From contig JALVIU010000017.1 of NCBI GenBank assembly GCA_027028665.1, positions 1 to 6,427 of the forward strand: 6,427 nucleotides of DNA, written 5' to 3'. The DNA comes from Candidatus Atribacteria bacterium. GTDB lineage: Bacteria; Atribacterota; JALVIU01. Shown one piece after another: positions 1 to 6,427 of the stretch. A model generated the notes under the pieces. It ran no database searches. It saw only the letters and a program-made list of their open reading frames with translations, and was not told the DNA's origin. Position numbers and translations under genes: made by a program. The stretch's first letter is position 1. The number at the start of each line of letters is the position of its first letter.

Positions 1-824
<824 letters not shown>

Positions 825-837
825 CTATATTTTTATA

Positions 838-846
838 ATTATAACA
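838..846 (-). promoter_or_regulatory. Extended -10 promoter for the GH4 gene
   Basis: The minus strand reads TGTTATAAT, a perfect extended -10 (TGnTATAAT). The gene start is 38 nt downstream of its end, giving a leader of about 30 nt with AAGGAG 8 nt before the ATG. No good -35 lies at 16-18 bp; TTGTCA at 865-870 is 21 bp away, too far. The extended -10 may compensate. The -10 lies inside a 12-bp palindrome, TTATAATTATAA (833-844), which places TATAAT on both strands. Confidence 0.55.
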
Positions 847-863
847 CAGCTTTAATACCCCCA

Positions 864-892
864 TTGACAATTGTTATATTATTTATTAATAT
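864..892 (+). promoter_or_regulatory. Sigma-70-type promoter for purB
   Basis: Consensus TTGACA (864-869), a 17-bp spacer, then TAATAT (887-892; 4 of 6 matches to TATAAT). Transcription would start near 899, giving a leader of about 25 nt before the ATG at 925. The -35 overlaps the palindrome ACAATTGT (867-874), which could be an operator half or chance in AT-rich DNA. No PurR-box-like or purine-riboswitch-like sequence is visible; the leader is too short for a riboswitch. Confidence 0.6.
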
Positions 893-913
893 AAAAAATT
901 AAAACTATAAAAA

Positions 914-919
914 AGGTGA
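914..919 (+). promoter_or_regulatory. Ribosome-binding site fixing the purB start
   Basis: AGGTGA ends 5 nt before the ATG at 925. It overlaps the GTG at 916, which rules that GTG out as the start and removes three residues from the longest possible frame. Confidence 0.7.
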
Positions 920-924
920 TAAAA

Positions 925-2316
925 ATGAAAAGAGATATATTCAAAAATATAAGTCCCCTGGATCATAGGTACTCTTTAAATGAAGAAGAGTTCTCAAATT
1001 TCAGTGAATACTTCTCAGAAGAAGCGGTAATAAGGTATCAAGCAGTCATAGAACTTGCACTAATAAAAGGATTTGCAAAAATAGGAATATGCACTCAAGA
1101 TATGGTAAAAGAGGTGGAGGATGCGATAGAAAAGTTGACACCAGAGGAAGTCTACAAAGAAGAGAAAAGGACAAGGCATAATACCCGTGCCCTTGTAAAT
1201 TGTATAAGAAGAAATGTCCAGAATAAAACTAAACCCTATATACACTTAGGTGTAACATCTTATGACATAATAGACACAGCAAGGGCCCTAAGATACAAAG
1301 AAGCTACAAAAAAACTCATACTACCTACCCTAATAGCTTTAGAGAAAGTACTTATGGAAATAGCCTTAAGAGAAAAAGAGACTATCCAGATAGGAAGGAC
1401 ACATGGCCAGCATGCAGAACCCATTACCTTTGGTTTTGCCATCTCAGAATATGTAAGCAGATTAGGAACAAGAATTGAAATGATAAAAGAAAAAGGGGGA
1501 AATTTAAGGGGAAAGATAAGTGGTGCAGTAGGTGCATACAATGCCCTCTCTTTACTGGTTCCTGACCCCATAACATTTGAAAAAGAGGTGCTTTTAGAAA
1601 TAGGACTAAGACCCGCTACTTATTCCAATCAAATAGTAGAGCCTGAATACTTAAATGATTTTATACATGCAATAGTATCCTGCTTTGGGGTACTTGCAAA
1701 TCTGGCAGATGATATGAGACATTTACAAAGAACAGAAATAGGAGAAGTAGGAGAGTACTTCTCAGAGGAGCAGGTAGGCTCATCCACTATGCCACATAAA
1801 AAAAATCCTATAAACTACGAAAATGTAAAGGGATTATGGAAGGCATTTATGCCGCGGATGATGACTCTCTACATGGATCAGATCTCAGAACATCAAAGAG
1901 ACCTTACAAATTCTGCATCTTCCAGATTCACAGATGAAATCATAGTAGGACTTCTGCTTTCTGCAAACAGACTAACAAGGACCTTCCAGAAATTTACAGT
2001 GGATCGCGAAAACCTAAGAAAAAACTTCAATTTAAGCAAGGATAAGATTATCGCAGAACCCCTTTATATATTGCTTTCATATTATGGACACCCTGATGCA
2101 CATGAAACCGTACGAAAAATGATACTTAAAATGCAAAAAGAAAAAGGAACTCTATGGGAGACAGCAAAGAAAGAAGAAGAGCTCATACCTTATATCGAAA
2201 GATTTACATCATTTCAAAGAGAGATCCTTTCACACCCAGAAAAATATATAGGGAAGGCTAAAGAAAAAGTAGAAGAGATTGTTACATACTGGATGAAAAG
2301 ACTTAACATTAAATAA
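925..2316 (+). CDS. purB: Adenylosuccinate lyase
   Basis: Fumarase/aspartase-superfamily lyase, cytosolic homotetramer. It cleaves SAICAR to AICAR plus fumarate and adenylosuccinate to AMP plus fumarate in purine synthesis. From the ATG at 925 it has 463 residues, a normal length. Seen: SPLDHRY near the N-terminus (10-16), HLGVTSYD (107-114), GRTHGQHAEP (157-166, with the likely general acid His160), and the signature GSSTMPHKKNP (285-295, flexible loop with the catalytic serine at 286/287). The start is chosen at 925 because AGGTGA (914-919) lies 5 nt upstream. The in-frame GTG at 916 is part of that ribosome-binding site. No other purine gene is adjacent. It has its own promoter and no hairpin after its stop, so read-through into the GGDEF gene is likely. 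Argininosuccinate lyase or fumarase is less likely given the HAEP motif and the SPLDHRY opening. Confidence 0.93.
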   Translation: MKRDIFKNISPLDHRYSLNEEEFSNFSEYFSEEAVIRYQAVIELALIKGFAKIGICTQDMVKEVEDAIEKLTPEEVYKEEKRTRHNTRALVNCIRRNVQNKTKPYIHLGVTSYDIIDTARALRYKEATKKLILPTLIALEKVLMEIALREKETIQIGRTHGQHAEPITFGFAISEYVSRLGTRIEMIKEKGGNLRGKISGAVGAYNALSLLVPDPITFEKEVLLEIGLRPATYSNQIVEPEYLNDFIHAIVSCFGVLANLADDMRHLQRTEIGEVGEYFSEEQVGSSTMPHKKNPINYENVKGLWKAFMPRMMTLYMDQISEHQRDLTNSASSRFTDEIIVGLLLSANRLTRTFQKFTVDRENLRKNFNLSKDKIIAEPLYILLSYYGHPDAHETVRKMILKMQKEKGTLWETAKKEEELIPYIERFTSFQREILSHPEKYIGKAKEKVEEIVTYWMKRLNIK

Positions 2317-2333
2317 GTTATTAAACAAAAACC

Positions 2334-2362
2334 TTGACAAATTATCCTTGTGCCCGTATACT
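2334..2362 (+). promoter_or_regulatory. Near-consensus promoter for the GGDEF gene
   Basis: TTGACA (2334-2339), a 17-bp spacer, then TATACT (2357-2362; 5 of 6 matches). This is the best promoter in the window. It begins 18 nt after the purB stop codon. Predicted transcription start is near 2369, about 25 nt before the ATG at 2394. It would let the GGDEF and threonine-dehydratase-like genes be expressed independently of purB. The TTG of the -35 box also happens to open the GGDEF reading frame, so an automated start there would translate the promoter. Confidence 0.75.
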
Positions 2363-2393
2363 TTTAGCATATATAAAAAGGAATCCTTGTTAT

Positions 2394-3227
2394 ATGAAAA
2401 GAGAGACTATTTTAATAATTTTTTATATATTAACATTAGGTGCAATATTTATCATCGATCTCACTGTACCCCTTGGTGTAGCAGCTGGTGTACCCTATGT
2501 GGTGCCTGTACTCATAACAATAAAAACTGAAAGAATAATAGATACTTACCTAATAGGCATAGCAGGAATACTACTTACCATTTTAGGCTATTTCTTATCA
2601 CCAGTAGCAAATGGTGTTCCATGGATGGTTATATTTAATAGACTTCTTGCTATATTTGTAATAAGTATAACTATGTTTTTTGTAATCGACCGCAAAAATT
2701 CAGAGATAAAAATAAAGAAATTAAACAAAGAACTCCAACAGATGGTTCATACAGATCCCCTAACAGGTGCAAAAAATAGATTGGCATTTATAAAACGAAT
2801 CACCGAGGAAATAGAAAGGGCTAAAAGATATGAGGCGCCTTTATCTATAATTATGTTTGATATTGATCATTTTAAAAAAATAAATGATACATATGGACAT
2901 AATGTAGGAGATAATGTCCTAAAAGGAATGGTAAAAATAGTAGAAGAGCATCTAAGAAAATCGGATAATCTATATAGAACAGGAGGGGAAGAGTTTATAG
3001 TAATACTACCCAATACAGATATTGAAAAGGCAGAGATCGTAGCAGAGAAGATAAGAGAAGCTATATGTAAAACCAAATTTGAAAAGGTGGGAAGGGTAAC
3101 AATAAGCATAGGAGTCACTCAGGTTACAGAAGATGATGATGAAGATACAGTTACAAGCAGGGTAGATGAGGCTTTATATAGGGCAAAAAATACAGGTAGA
3201 AATAGAGTGGTTACTATAAAGGCATAG
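2394..3227 (+). CDS. Membrane-anchored diguanylate cyclase (GGDEF domain)
   Basis: 277 residues from the ATG at 2394. The N-terminal part has about four hydrophobic segments (roughly 5-23, 27-43, 52-68, 79-98) and includes DLTVPLGVAAGVPYV (22-36), a pattern seen in membrane sensor regions of some histidine kinases; its ligand is unknown. A short charged linker (99-118) leads to a complete GGDEF domain: TDPLTGAKNR (120-129), FDIDHFKKINDTYGH (155-169), and the active-site GGEEF (197-201). RKSD (188-191) sits five residues before GGEEF, the position of the inhibitory RxxD I-site. It should therefore make c-di-GMP from two GTP at the membrane and be product-inhibited. The start at 2394 follows AAAGGA (2377-2382) with a long 11-nt gap; no better in-frame start exists after the promoter. 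Its stop nearly touches the next gene, so the two are probably cotranscribed. No EAL or HD-GYP partner is visible. Confidence 0.92.
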   Translation: MKRETILIIFYILTLGAIFIIDLTVPLGVAAGVPYVVPVLITIKTERIIDTYLIGIAGILLTILGYFLSPVANGVPWMVIFNRLLAIFVISITMFFVIDRKNSEIKIKKLNKELQQMVHTDPLTGAKNRLAFIKRITEEIERAKRYEAPLSIIMFDIDHFKKINDTYGHNVGDNVLKGMVKIVEEHLRKSDNLYRTGGEEFIVILPNTDIEKAEIVAEKIREAICKTKFEKVGRVTISIGVTQVTEDDDEDTVTSRVDEALYRAKNTGRNRVVTIKA

Positions 3228-3229
3228 AT

Positions 3230-3235
3230 GGAGGG
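3230..3235 (+). promoter_or_regulatory. Ribosome-binding site for the threonine-dehydratase-like gene
   Basis: GGAGGG ends 4 nt before the ATG at 3240 and begins 3 nt after the GGDEF stop. It favours 3240 over the ATG at 3228, which has only a weak AAAGG (3217-3221) before it. The arrangement allows translational coupling with the GGDEF gene whichever start is used. Confidence 0.6.
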
Positions 3236-3239
3236 AAAG

Positions 3240-4106
3240 ATGAAGATCCCAGGTATTGAAGATATAAAGGATGCAAGTATAACCTTAAGTCCTATCTTGA
3301 ATAGCACACCCCTTCTTTATTCTTACAAACTTTCGGAAAGATTTTCGGCAAATATACATATAAAGTTAGAGAATTTTCAAAAAACAGGCTCTTTTAAGAT
3401 AAGAGGAATATATAATAAGATAAAAAAGATGTCTGAGGAAAGGTTAAAAAAAGGTGTTATCACCTTTTGTGATCCCAATTTTGGATATGCACTATCCTAT
3501 ATAGGAAAACTATTTGATATGCCAACTACCATTATGATGCAAAAGAATACAGGGATCGATTTTGATTTTAAAAAATATGGATCAGAGATTATATGGGAAG
3601 AGGCGGACATAAAAGATAGAACAAAAAAGGCAAAAGAGATAGCAAAGGCAAAAGGCTATACATATATTAATCCCATTGAAGACCCAGATATCATTTCTGG
3701 ATATGGCACTATTGCCCTTGAGATACTACGAGAGGAAAAATCTATTGAGGTGGCTATCATTCCTGTAGAACATGGAAGCCTTATTTCTGGTTTTTCTATC
3801 TTCTCCAAAGGAATCCTACCACAGGTTAAGATTATTGGGGCATACAAAGAAGGTTTTCTCAATCTAAATAAAACTACCTCATCCATAATAGATAGATATG
3901 TAGATGAACTATTACCTATAAATGAAAGGTTTATAAAAGATGCAATGAAATTCTACTTAGAAGATGTAAAGATAGTACCAGAAGAGAGGGCTACATACCC
4001 TCTTGCACTACTTCTTGGTGGAAAGATAGAGACAAAAAATAGATCCATAGCACTTTTGGTATCAGGGGGAAATATAGATACAGAAAGACTAAAGACACTT
4101 ATTTAA
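3240..4106 (+). CDS. Threonine-dehydratase-like PLP fold-type II protein, degenerate active site
   Basis: 288 residues, shorter than catabolic threonine dehydratases (about 320-330) and than IlvA with regulatory domains. The fold-type II framework is clear: KLENFQKTGSFKIRG (42-56) with the Schiff-base Lys53, DPDIISGYGTIALEIL (148-163), and SGGNID (275-280) with Ser275, which pairs with the PLP ring nitrogen. Three other sites have diverged. The usual SAGNHAQG is CDPNFGYA (77-84), keeping only the Asn. The phosphate-binding GGGGL loop is EHGSL (177-181). EGAGA is EERAT (248-252). About 30 residues are missing between 200 and 221, where TIADGIAV normally lies. It may bind PLP weakly, act on another substrate, or be non-catalytic. 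The frame has no internal stop, so it is a maintained gene. The ATG at 3240 is preferred because GGAGGG (3230-3235) precedes it; an ATG at 3228 abutting the GGDEF stop is possible. An intrinsic terminator follows at once. Confidence 0.8.
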   Translation: MKIPGIEDIKDASITLSPILNSTPLLYSYKLSERFSANIHIKLENFQKTGSFKIRGIYNKIKKMSEERLKKGVITFCDPNFGYALSYIGKLFDMPTTIMMQKNTGIDFDFKKYGSEIIWEEADIKDRTKKAKEIAKAKGYTYINPIEDPDIISGYGTIALEILREEKSIEVAIIPVEHGSLISGFSIFSKGILPQVKIIGAYKEGFLNLNKTTSSIIDRYVDELLPINERFIKDAMKFYLEDVKIVPEERATYPLALLLGGKIETKNRSIALLVSGGNIDTERLKTLI

Positions 4107-4111
4107 ATTCT

Positions 4112-4150
4112 AAAAGAGGCAATCATCCAGGTCGCGATTGCCTCTTTTTT
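4112..4150 (+). terminator. Rho-independent terminator, probably bidirectional
   Basis: A perfect 13-bp stem pairs 4112-4124 with 4136-4148 around an 11-nt loop. The right arm runs into a T-rich tract (TTTTTT at 4145-4150, then CTTCTT). It starts 5 nt after the threonine-dehydratase-like stop. On the minus strand the same hairpin lies just past the asd stop (4155), followed by TTTTAGAATTT, a weaker U-tract, so it likely ends both convergent operons. Confidence 0.9.
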
Positions 4151-4154
4151 CTTC

Positions 4155-5150
4155 TTATATAAGGAGTTCTGCTATCTGCACAGCATTTAGTGCAGCACCT
4201 TTTCTTAAATTATCAGATACCACCCAGAAGGAGATACCCTTTGAAAATGCAAGGTCTTCCCTTATCCTTCCTACAAATACTTCATCTTTATATGCTGCAT
4301 CTATTGCCAATGGATAGAGATTTTCCTTTGGCTCATCTATTACCTTTACACCTTTTGCCTCTCTGAGTAGTCTTTTTACTTCTTCTGCGGTAATTTTCTC
4401 TATGGTTTCAATTGTTACGGATTCGGAATGTGATCTAAATACAGGGATCCTTACAGTGGTTGCAGAAACCATTATTTTTGGATCCCCAAAGATCTTTCGG
4501 GTCTCATTTAGCATTTTCATCTCTTCTTCTGTATATCCATTATTTTCAAAAGGCCCTATATGAGGAAGGGCATTAAATGCAATTTGATAAGGATATACAG
4601 ATGGGGTATATTCTTTACCTTCTACATAAGCCTTTACCTCTTCTTCAAGTTCTGCTATTGCCTTATAGCCTGTACCTGAGACCGCCTGATATGTAGAGAC
4701 TACAACCCTTTTAATACCTACTTTATCATAAATAGGCTTTAATGCAACAACCATTTGAATAGTGGAACAATTGGGATTGGCAATAATGCCTCTGTGCCAC
4801 TTTACATCATCTGGATTTACCTCAGGAACTACCAATGGTACATCAGGATACATCCTGAATGCTTTACTATTATCAATTACAGTGGCACCTTTTTCTACAA
4901 ACTTTGGTGCATACTCTTTGCTAATCTTTGAACCTGCGGAAAAAAGAGCTATCTGGATTCCAGAAAGATCTGCTTCTGAAAGATCTTCTACTACTACCTT
5001 TGAGCCATTAAAGTTTACCTCTTTACCTTTACTTCTAGAAGATGCAAAAAGTCTCAATTTCCCCACAGGAAAGCTCCTCTGCTCTAAAACCTTCACCATT
5101 TCCTGGCCTACCGCGCCTGTTGCACCTACCACAGCAACTGTCAAACTCAT
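4155..5150 (-). CDS. asd: Aspartate-semialdehyde dehydrogenase
   Basis: 331 residues, normal for the bacterial family. It reduces aspartyl-4-phosphate to aspartate semialdehyde with NADPH, the second step of the Lys/Thr/Met/diaminopimelate pathway, in the cytoplasm. Seen: the NADP-binding GATGAVG (9-15), SSRSKGK (37-43), DNSKAFRM (93-100), PEVNPDD (109-115), the catalytic NPNCST (125-130, Cys128), YQAVSGTG (154-161, Gln155), and RIPVFRSHSES (234-244, His241 as acid/base). The start is the ATG at 5150 because AGGAGG (5159-5164) lies 8 nt upstream. The in-frame GTG at 5156 is only 2 nt from that site and adds two residues. It is last in a minus-strand operon with aspartokinase and a CDF exporter. 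The upstream stop codon lies only 14 nt away, next to its ribosome-binding site, so translational coupling is likely. The operon promoter is outside the window. Confidence 0.96.
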   Translation of the reverse strand: MSLTVAVVGATGAVGQEMVKVLEQRSFPVGKLRLFASSRSKGKEVNFNGSKVVVEDLSEADLSGIQIALFSAGSKISKEYAPKFVEKGATVIDNSKAFRMYPDVPLVVPEVNPDDVKWHRGIIANPNCSTIQMVVALKPIYDKVGIKRVVVSTYQAVSGTGYKAIAELEEEVKAYVEGKEYTPSVYPYQIAFNALPHIGPFENNGYTEEEMKMLNETRKIFGDPKIMVSATTVRIPVFRSHSESVTIETIEKITAEEVKRLLREAKGVKVIDEPKENLYPLAIDAAYKDEVFVGRIREDLAFSKGISFWVVSDNLRKGAALNAVQIAELLI

Positions 5151-5157
5151 ACACACT

Positions 5158-5164
5158 ACCTCCT
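5158..5164 (-). promoter_or_regulatory. Ribosome-binding site fixing the asd start
   Basis: The minus strand reads AGGAGGT, a near-perfect Shine-Dalgarno sequence 7 nt before the ATG at 5150. It directly follows the CDF stop codon (5165-5167). Confidence 0.8.
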
Positions 5165-6082
5165 TTATGCAATTTTCCTTTTTATTAAACCTTCACCCTT
5201 ACACCTCTCATGCTCAAATTGAAGGGTGATATGGGTTATATTAAACTTTTCTCTCAGTGTATCCCTTATCAGATCTCCTATCTCATTTGCTTTACTTATC
5301 CTTACATCATCCATATTTATATGTGCCTCCATCAATCTCTCATGTTCTCCCATCTGCCATATATGAATATGATGCACATCCTTTATAATAGGTGAGATAT
5401 TTTTTATCTCATCTGAAATCTTTTCTATATCTATATCCTTTGGTACACGCTGCATAAGGATATAAAAAGAGTTTATTATAATATCTTTTCCCTCTTTTAA
5501 AACATATATAGCAATTCCTATTGTTACAATAGGGTCTATCCAGTATATATTGAAAAGGTAAATAAATATTCCCCCTATAACTACACCTAAAGAGGATATA
5601 GCATCACTTAAAAGATGGAGATATGATGATCTTATATTTAAACTTTTATGGGCATCCCTTTCTAATAAAAAGACAGAAAAGGAGTTTGCAAAAAGGCCCA
5701 ATAAGGAAACAGAGATCATTATACCAGGTCGTATAGTTATAGGATCTCTAAATCTATTTATAGCTTCATAAAAAAGATAAAAGGATATGCCTATTAATGT
5801 TAAAGAATTTAAGATAGCGGCAATGATCTCTGCCTGTTTATAGCCAAATGTATAGTTATATGTTGTATCCTTTTTAGAAAATTTAAATGCTATATATGTA
5901 ACTACAACAGATAATCCATCTGAAAAATTATGAAGGGCATCGGATAAGAGGGCAAGGCTGCCAGAGACTATACCCCCTATAATCTCTGCTACAGTAATAG
6001 TAAAATTTAATACCATTACAACAAAAAGTCTGGATCCACTTATATCTTTATGGTGATGATGATTATGGTTATGAGCCTTCAC
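5165..6082 (-). CDS. Cation diffusion facilitator (CDF) metal exporter, CzcD/ZitB-like
   Basis: 305 residues from the GTG at 6082, typical for the family. It should exchange cytosolic divalent metal (Zn2+ most likely, perhaps Co2+ or Cd2+) for protons as a homodimer in the inner membrane. Seen: a His-rich start HNHNHHHH (4-11); about six TM segments; the TM2 metal site HNFSD (51-55), with HxxxD spacing; FGYKQAEIIAAILN (79-92); the TM5 site HLLSD (156-160); and a cytoplasmic C-terminal domain with VHHIHIWQMGEHE. Two HxxxD sites are the pattern of Zn2+-type CDFs. The GTG is preferred because GGGAG (6089-6093) lies 6 nt upstream and the protein then begins with the usual His-rich segment. The ATG at 6118 would add 12 residues and a 50-nt overlap. 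With the GTG it overlaps aspartokinase by 14 nt and ends 14 nt before asd, so it is embedded in the aspartate-pathway operon. Confidence 0.93.
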   Translation of the reverse strand: MKAHNHNHHHHKDISGSRLFVVMVLNFTITVAEIIGGIVSGSLALLSDALHNFSDGLSVVVTYIAFKFSKKDTTYNYTFGYKQAEIIAAILNSLTLIGISFYLFYEAINRFRDPITIRPGIMISVSLLGLFANSFSVFLLERDAHKSLNIRSSYLHLLSDAISSLGVVIGGIFIYLFNIYWIDPIVTIGIAIYVLKEGKDIIINSFYILMQRVPKDIDIEKISDEIKNISPIIKDVHHIHIWQMGEHERLMEAHINMDDVRISKANEIGDLIRDTLREKFNITHITLQFEHERCKGEGLIKRKIA

Positions 6083-6427
6083 TTTCCTCTCCCAGATTAA
6101 ACTCTTTATGAAGCACATTTAAAGCCTTTTCTATAAATCTTTCATCAATAAGACATGAAATCCTAAGTCCAGATGTACTTATCATATCTATATTTATTCC
6201 CTCTTTTGCAAGTGCTCCAAACATACGAGAAGGAATATGAGGATCCTTTGTAATTCCTGAACCTATTATAGAAACCTTTCCTATCTCAAGTTCATAATCC
6301 ACACCTTCTGCTCCAACCTTTTCTGCCACATCCTTTGTGATCTTTATTGCCTCTTTTAGATCTCCCTCTTCTACAGTAAATGCAATATCATTTATCCCTT
6401 CCCTATTTGCGCTCTGAATAATCATAT
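6069..6427 (-). CDS. Aspartokinase, C-terminal ACT domains (5' end outside window)
   Basis: The frame enters from the right edge and gives 118 complete codons to the TAA at 6069-6071. The catalytic N-terminal kinase domain is outside, so the first Met here is internal. The preceding codon ends in AT, fitting the usual Asp of DMIIQ. Seen: MIIQS at the start, INDIAFTV (11-18) of the first ACT repeat, and the second repeat with VSIIGSGI, a serine-arginine-methionine (SRM) stretch where AAKMF/AARMF is common, then INIDMISTSG and RISCLID. These are the tandem ACT domains that bind lysine or threonine and feed back on the kinase. Which amino acid this one senses cannot be told. The usual Glu after MISTS is Gly here, a small deviation in the effector-site region. 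Its 3' end overlaps the CDF start by 14 nt, indicating coupled translation. Paralogues (lysC, thrA, dapG) cannot be separated from the C-terminus alone, so no symbol is given. Confidence 0.92.
   Translation of the reverse strand, partial: MIIQSANREGINDIAFTVEEGDLKEAIKITKDVAEKVGAEGVDYELEIGKVSIIGSGITKDPHIPSRMFGALAKEGINIDMISTSGLRISCLIDERFIEKALNVLHKEFNLGEESEGS

Noticed and set aside
916-924. GTG at 916 as the purB start
   Set aside because: It lies inside the AGGTGA ribosome-binding site of the ATG at 925.
3240-4106. Threonine-dehydratase-like gene as a pseudogene
   Set aside because: No frameshift or internal stop, good ribosome-binding site, and framework motifs are kept; divergence at selected sites looks more like changed function than decay, though this is not proven.
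5151-5156. GTG at 5156 as the asd start
   Set aside because: Only 2 nt separate it from AGGAGGT; the ATG at 5150 has normal spacing and begins directly with the Rossmann strand.
4762-5229. Plus-strand open frame of 155 codons opposite asd
   Set aside because: It is the antisense shadow of asd, whose motifs and catalytic residues are complete; no family resemblance of its own.
6040-6075. Repeated GGTGATGATGATTATGG-like run as a DNA repeat
   Set aside because: It simply encodes the His/Asn-rich N-terminus of the CDF exporter on the minus strand.
6083-6118. ATG at 6118 as the CDF exporter start
   Set aside because: It has no good ribosome-binding site, would overlap aspartokinase by 50 nt and adds residues that are simply the shifted frame of the aspartokinase end. 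The GTG at 6082 has GGGAG at proper spacing.

Overview
The window is AT-rich, arginine is mostly AGA/AGG and isoleucine is often ATA. The proteins are rich in Lys, Glu and Ile. This suits a low-GC, probably thermophilic, anaerobic bacterium (Thermotogota, Dictyoglomota or thermophilic Firmicutes type). That is inference; no marker here fixes the lineage. The closest match I recognise from memory is the first gene, which resembles Thermotoga AglA, the family 4 alpha-glucosidase.

Layout: (1) Positions 1-800, minus strand, hold the first 266 codons of an AglA-like GH4 glycosidase whose 3' end lies outside the window. (2) Positions 801-924 are a short divergent control region. An extended -10 element faces the glycosidase and a TTGACA/17 bp/TAATAT promoter faces purB. 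(3) Positions 925-4106, plus strand, hold three genes: adenylosuccinate lyase (purB), a four-TM GGDEF diguanylate cyclase with its own near-consensus promoter just after the purB stop, and a closely coupled, degenerate threonine-dehydratase-like protein. (4) Positions 4112-4150 are a strong hairpin terminator between convergent transcription units. (5) Positions 4155-6427, minus strand, hold a tightly packed operon read right to left: the C-terminal ACT domains of aspartokinase, a CDF-family metal exporter, then aspartate-semialdehyde dehydrogenase.

Aspartokinase and Asd catalyse the first two steps of the aspartate pathway (Lys, Thr, Met, diaminopimelate). The CDF exporter between them overlaps or nearly abuts both, so the three are probably made from one mRNA. 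PurB serves purine synthesis. The GGDEF protein would make c-di-GMP from GTP.

Every long stretch is coding. I see no RNA gene, CRISPR array, insertion sequence or phage gene. No clearly new system is evident. The least ordinary item is the shortened threonine-dehydratase-like protein, which has lost much of its PLP-phosphate-binding site and sits directly behind a diguanylate cyclase. Several obvious longest-frame starts are wrong; ribosome-binding and promoter positions show shorter starts, noted for each gene.
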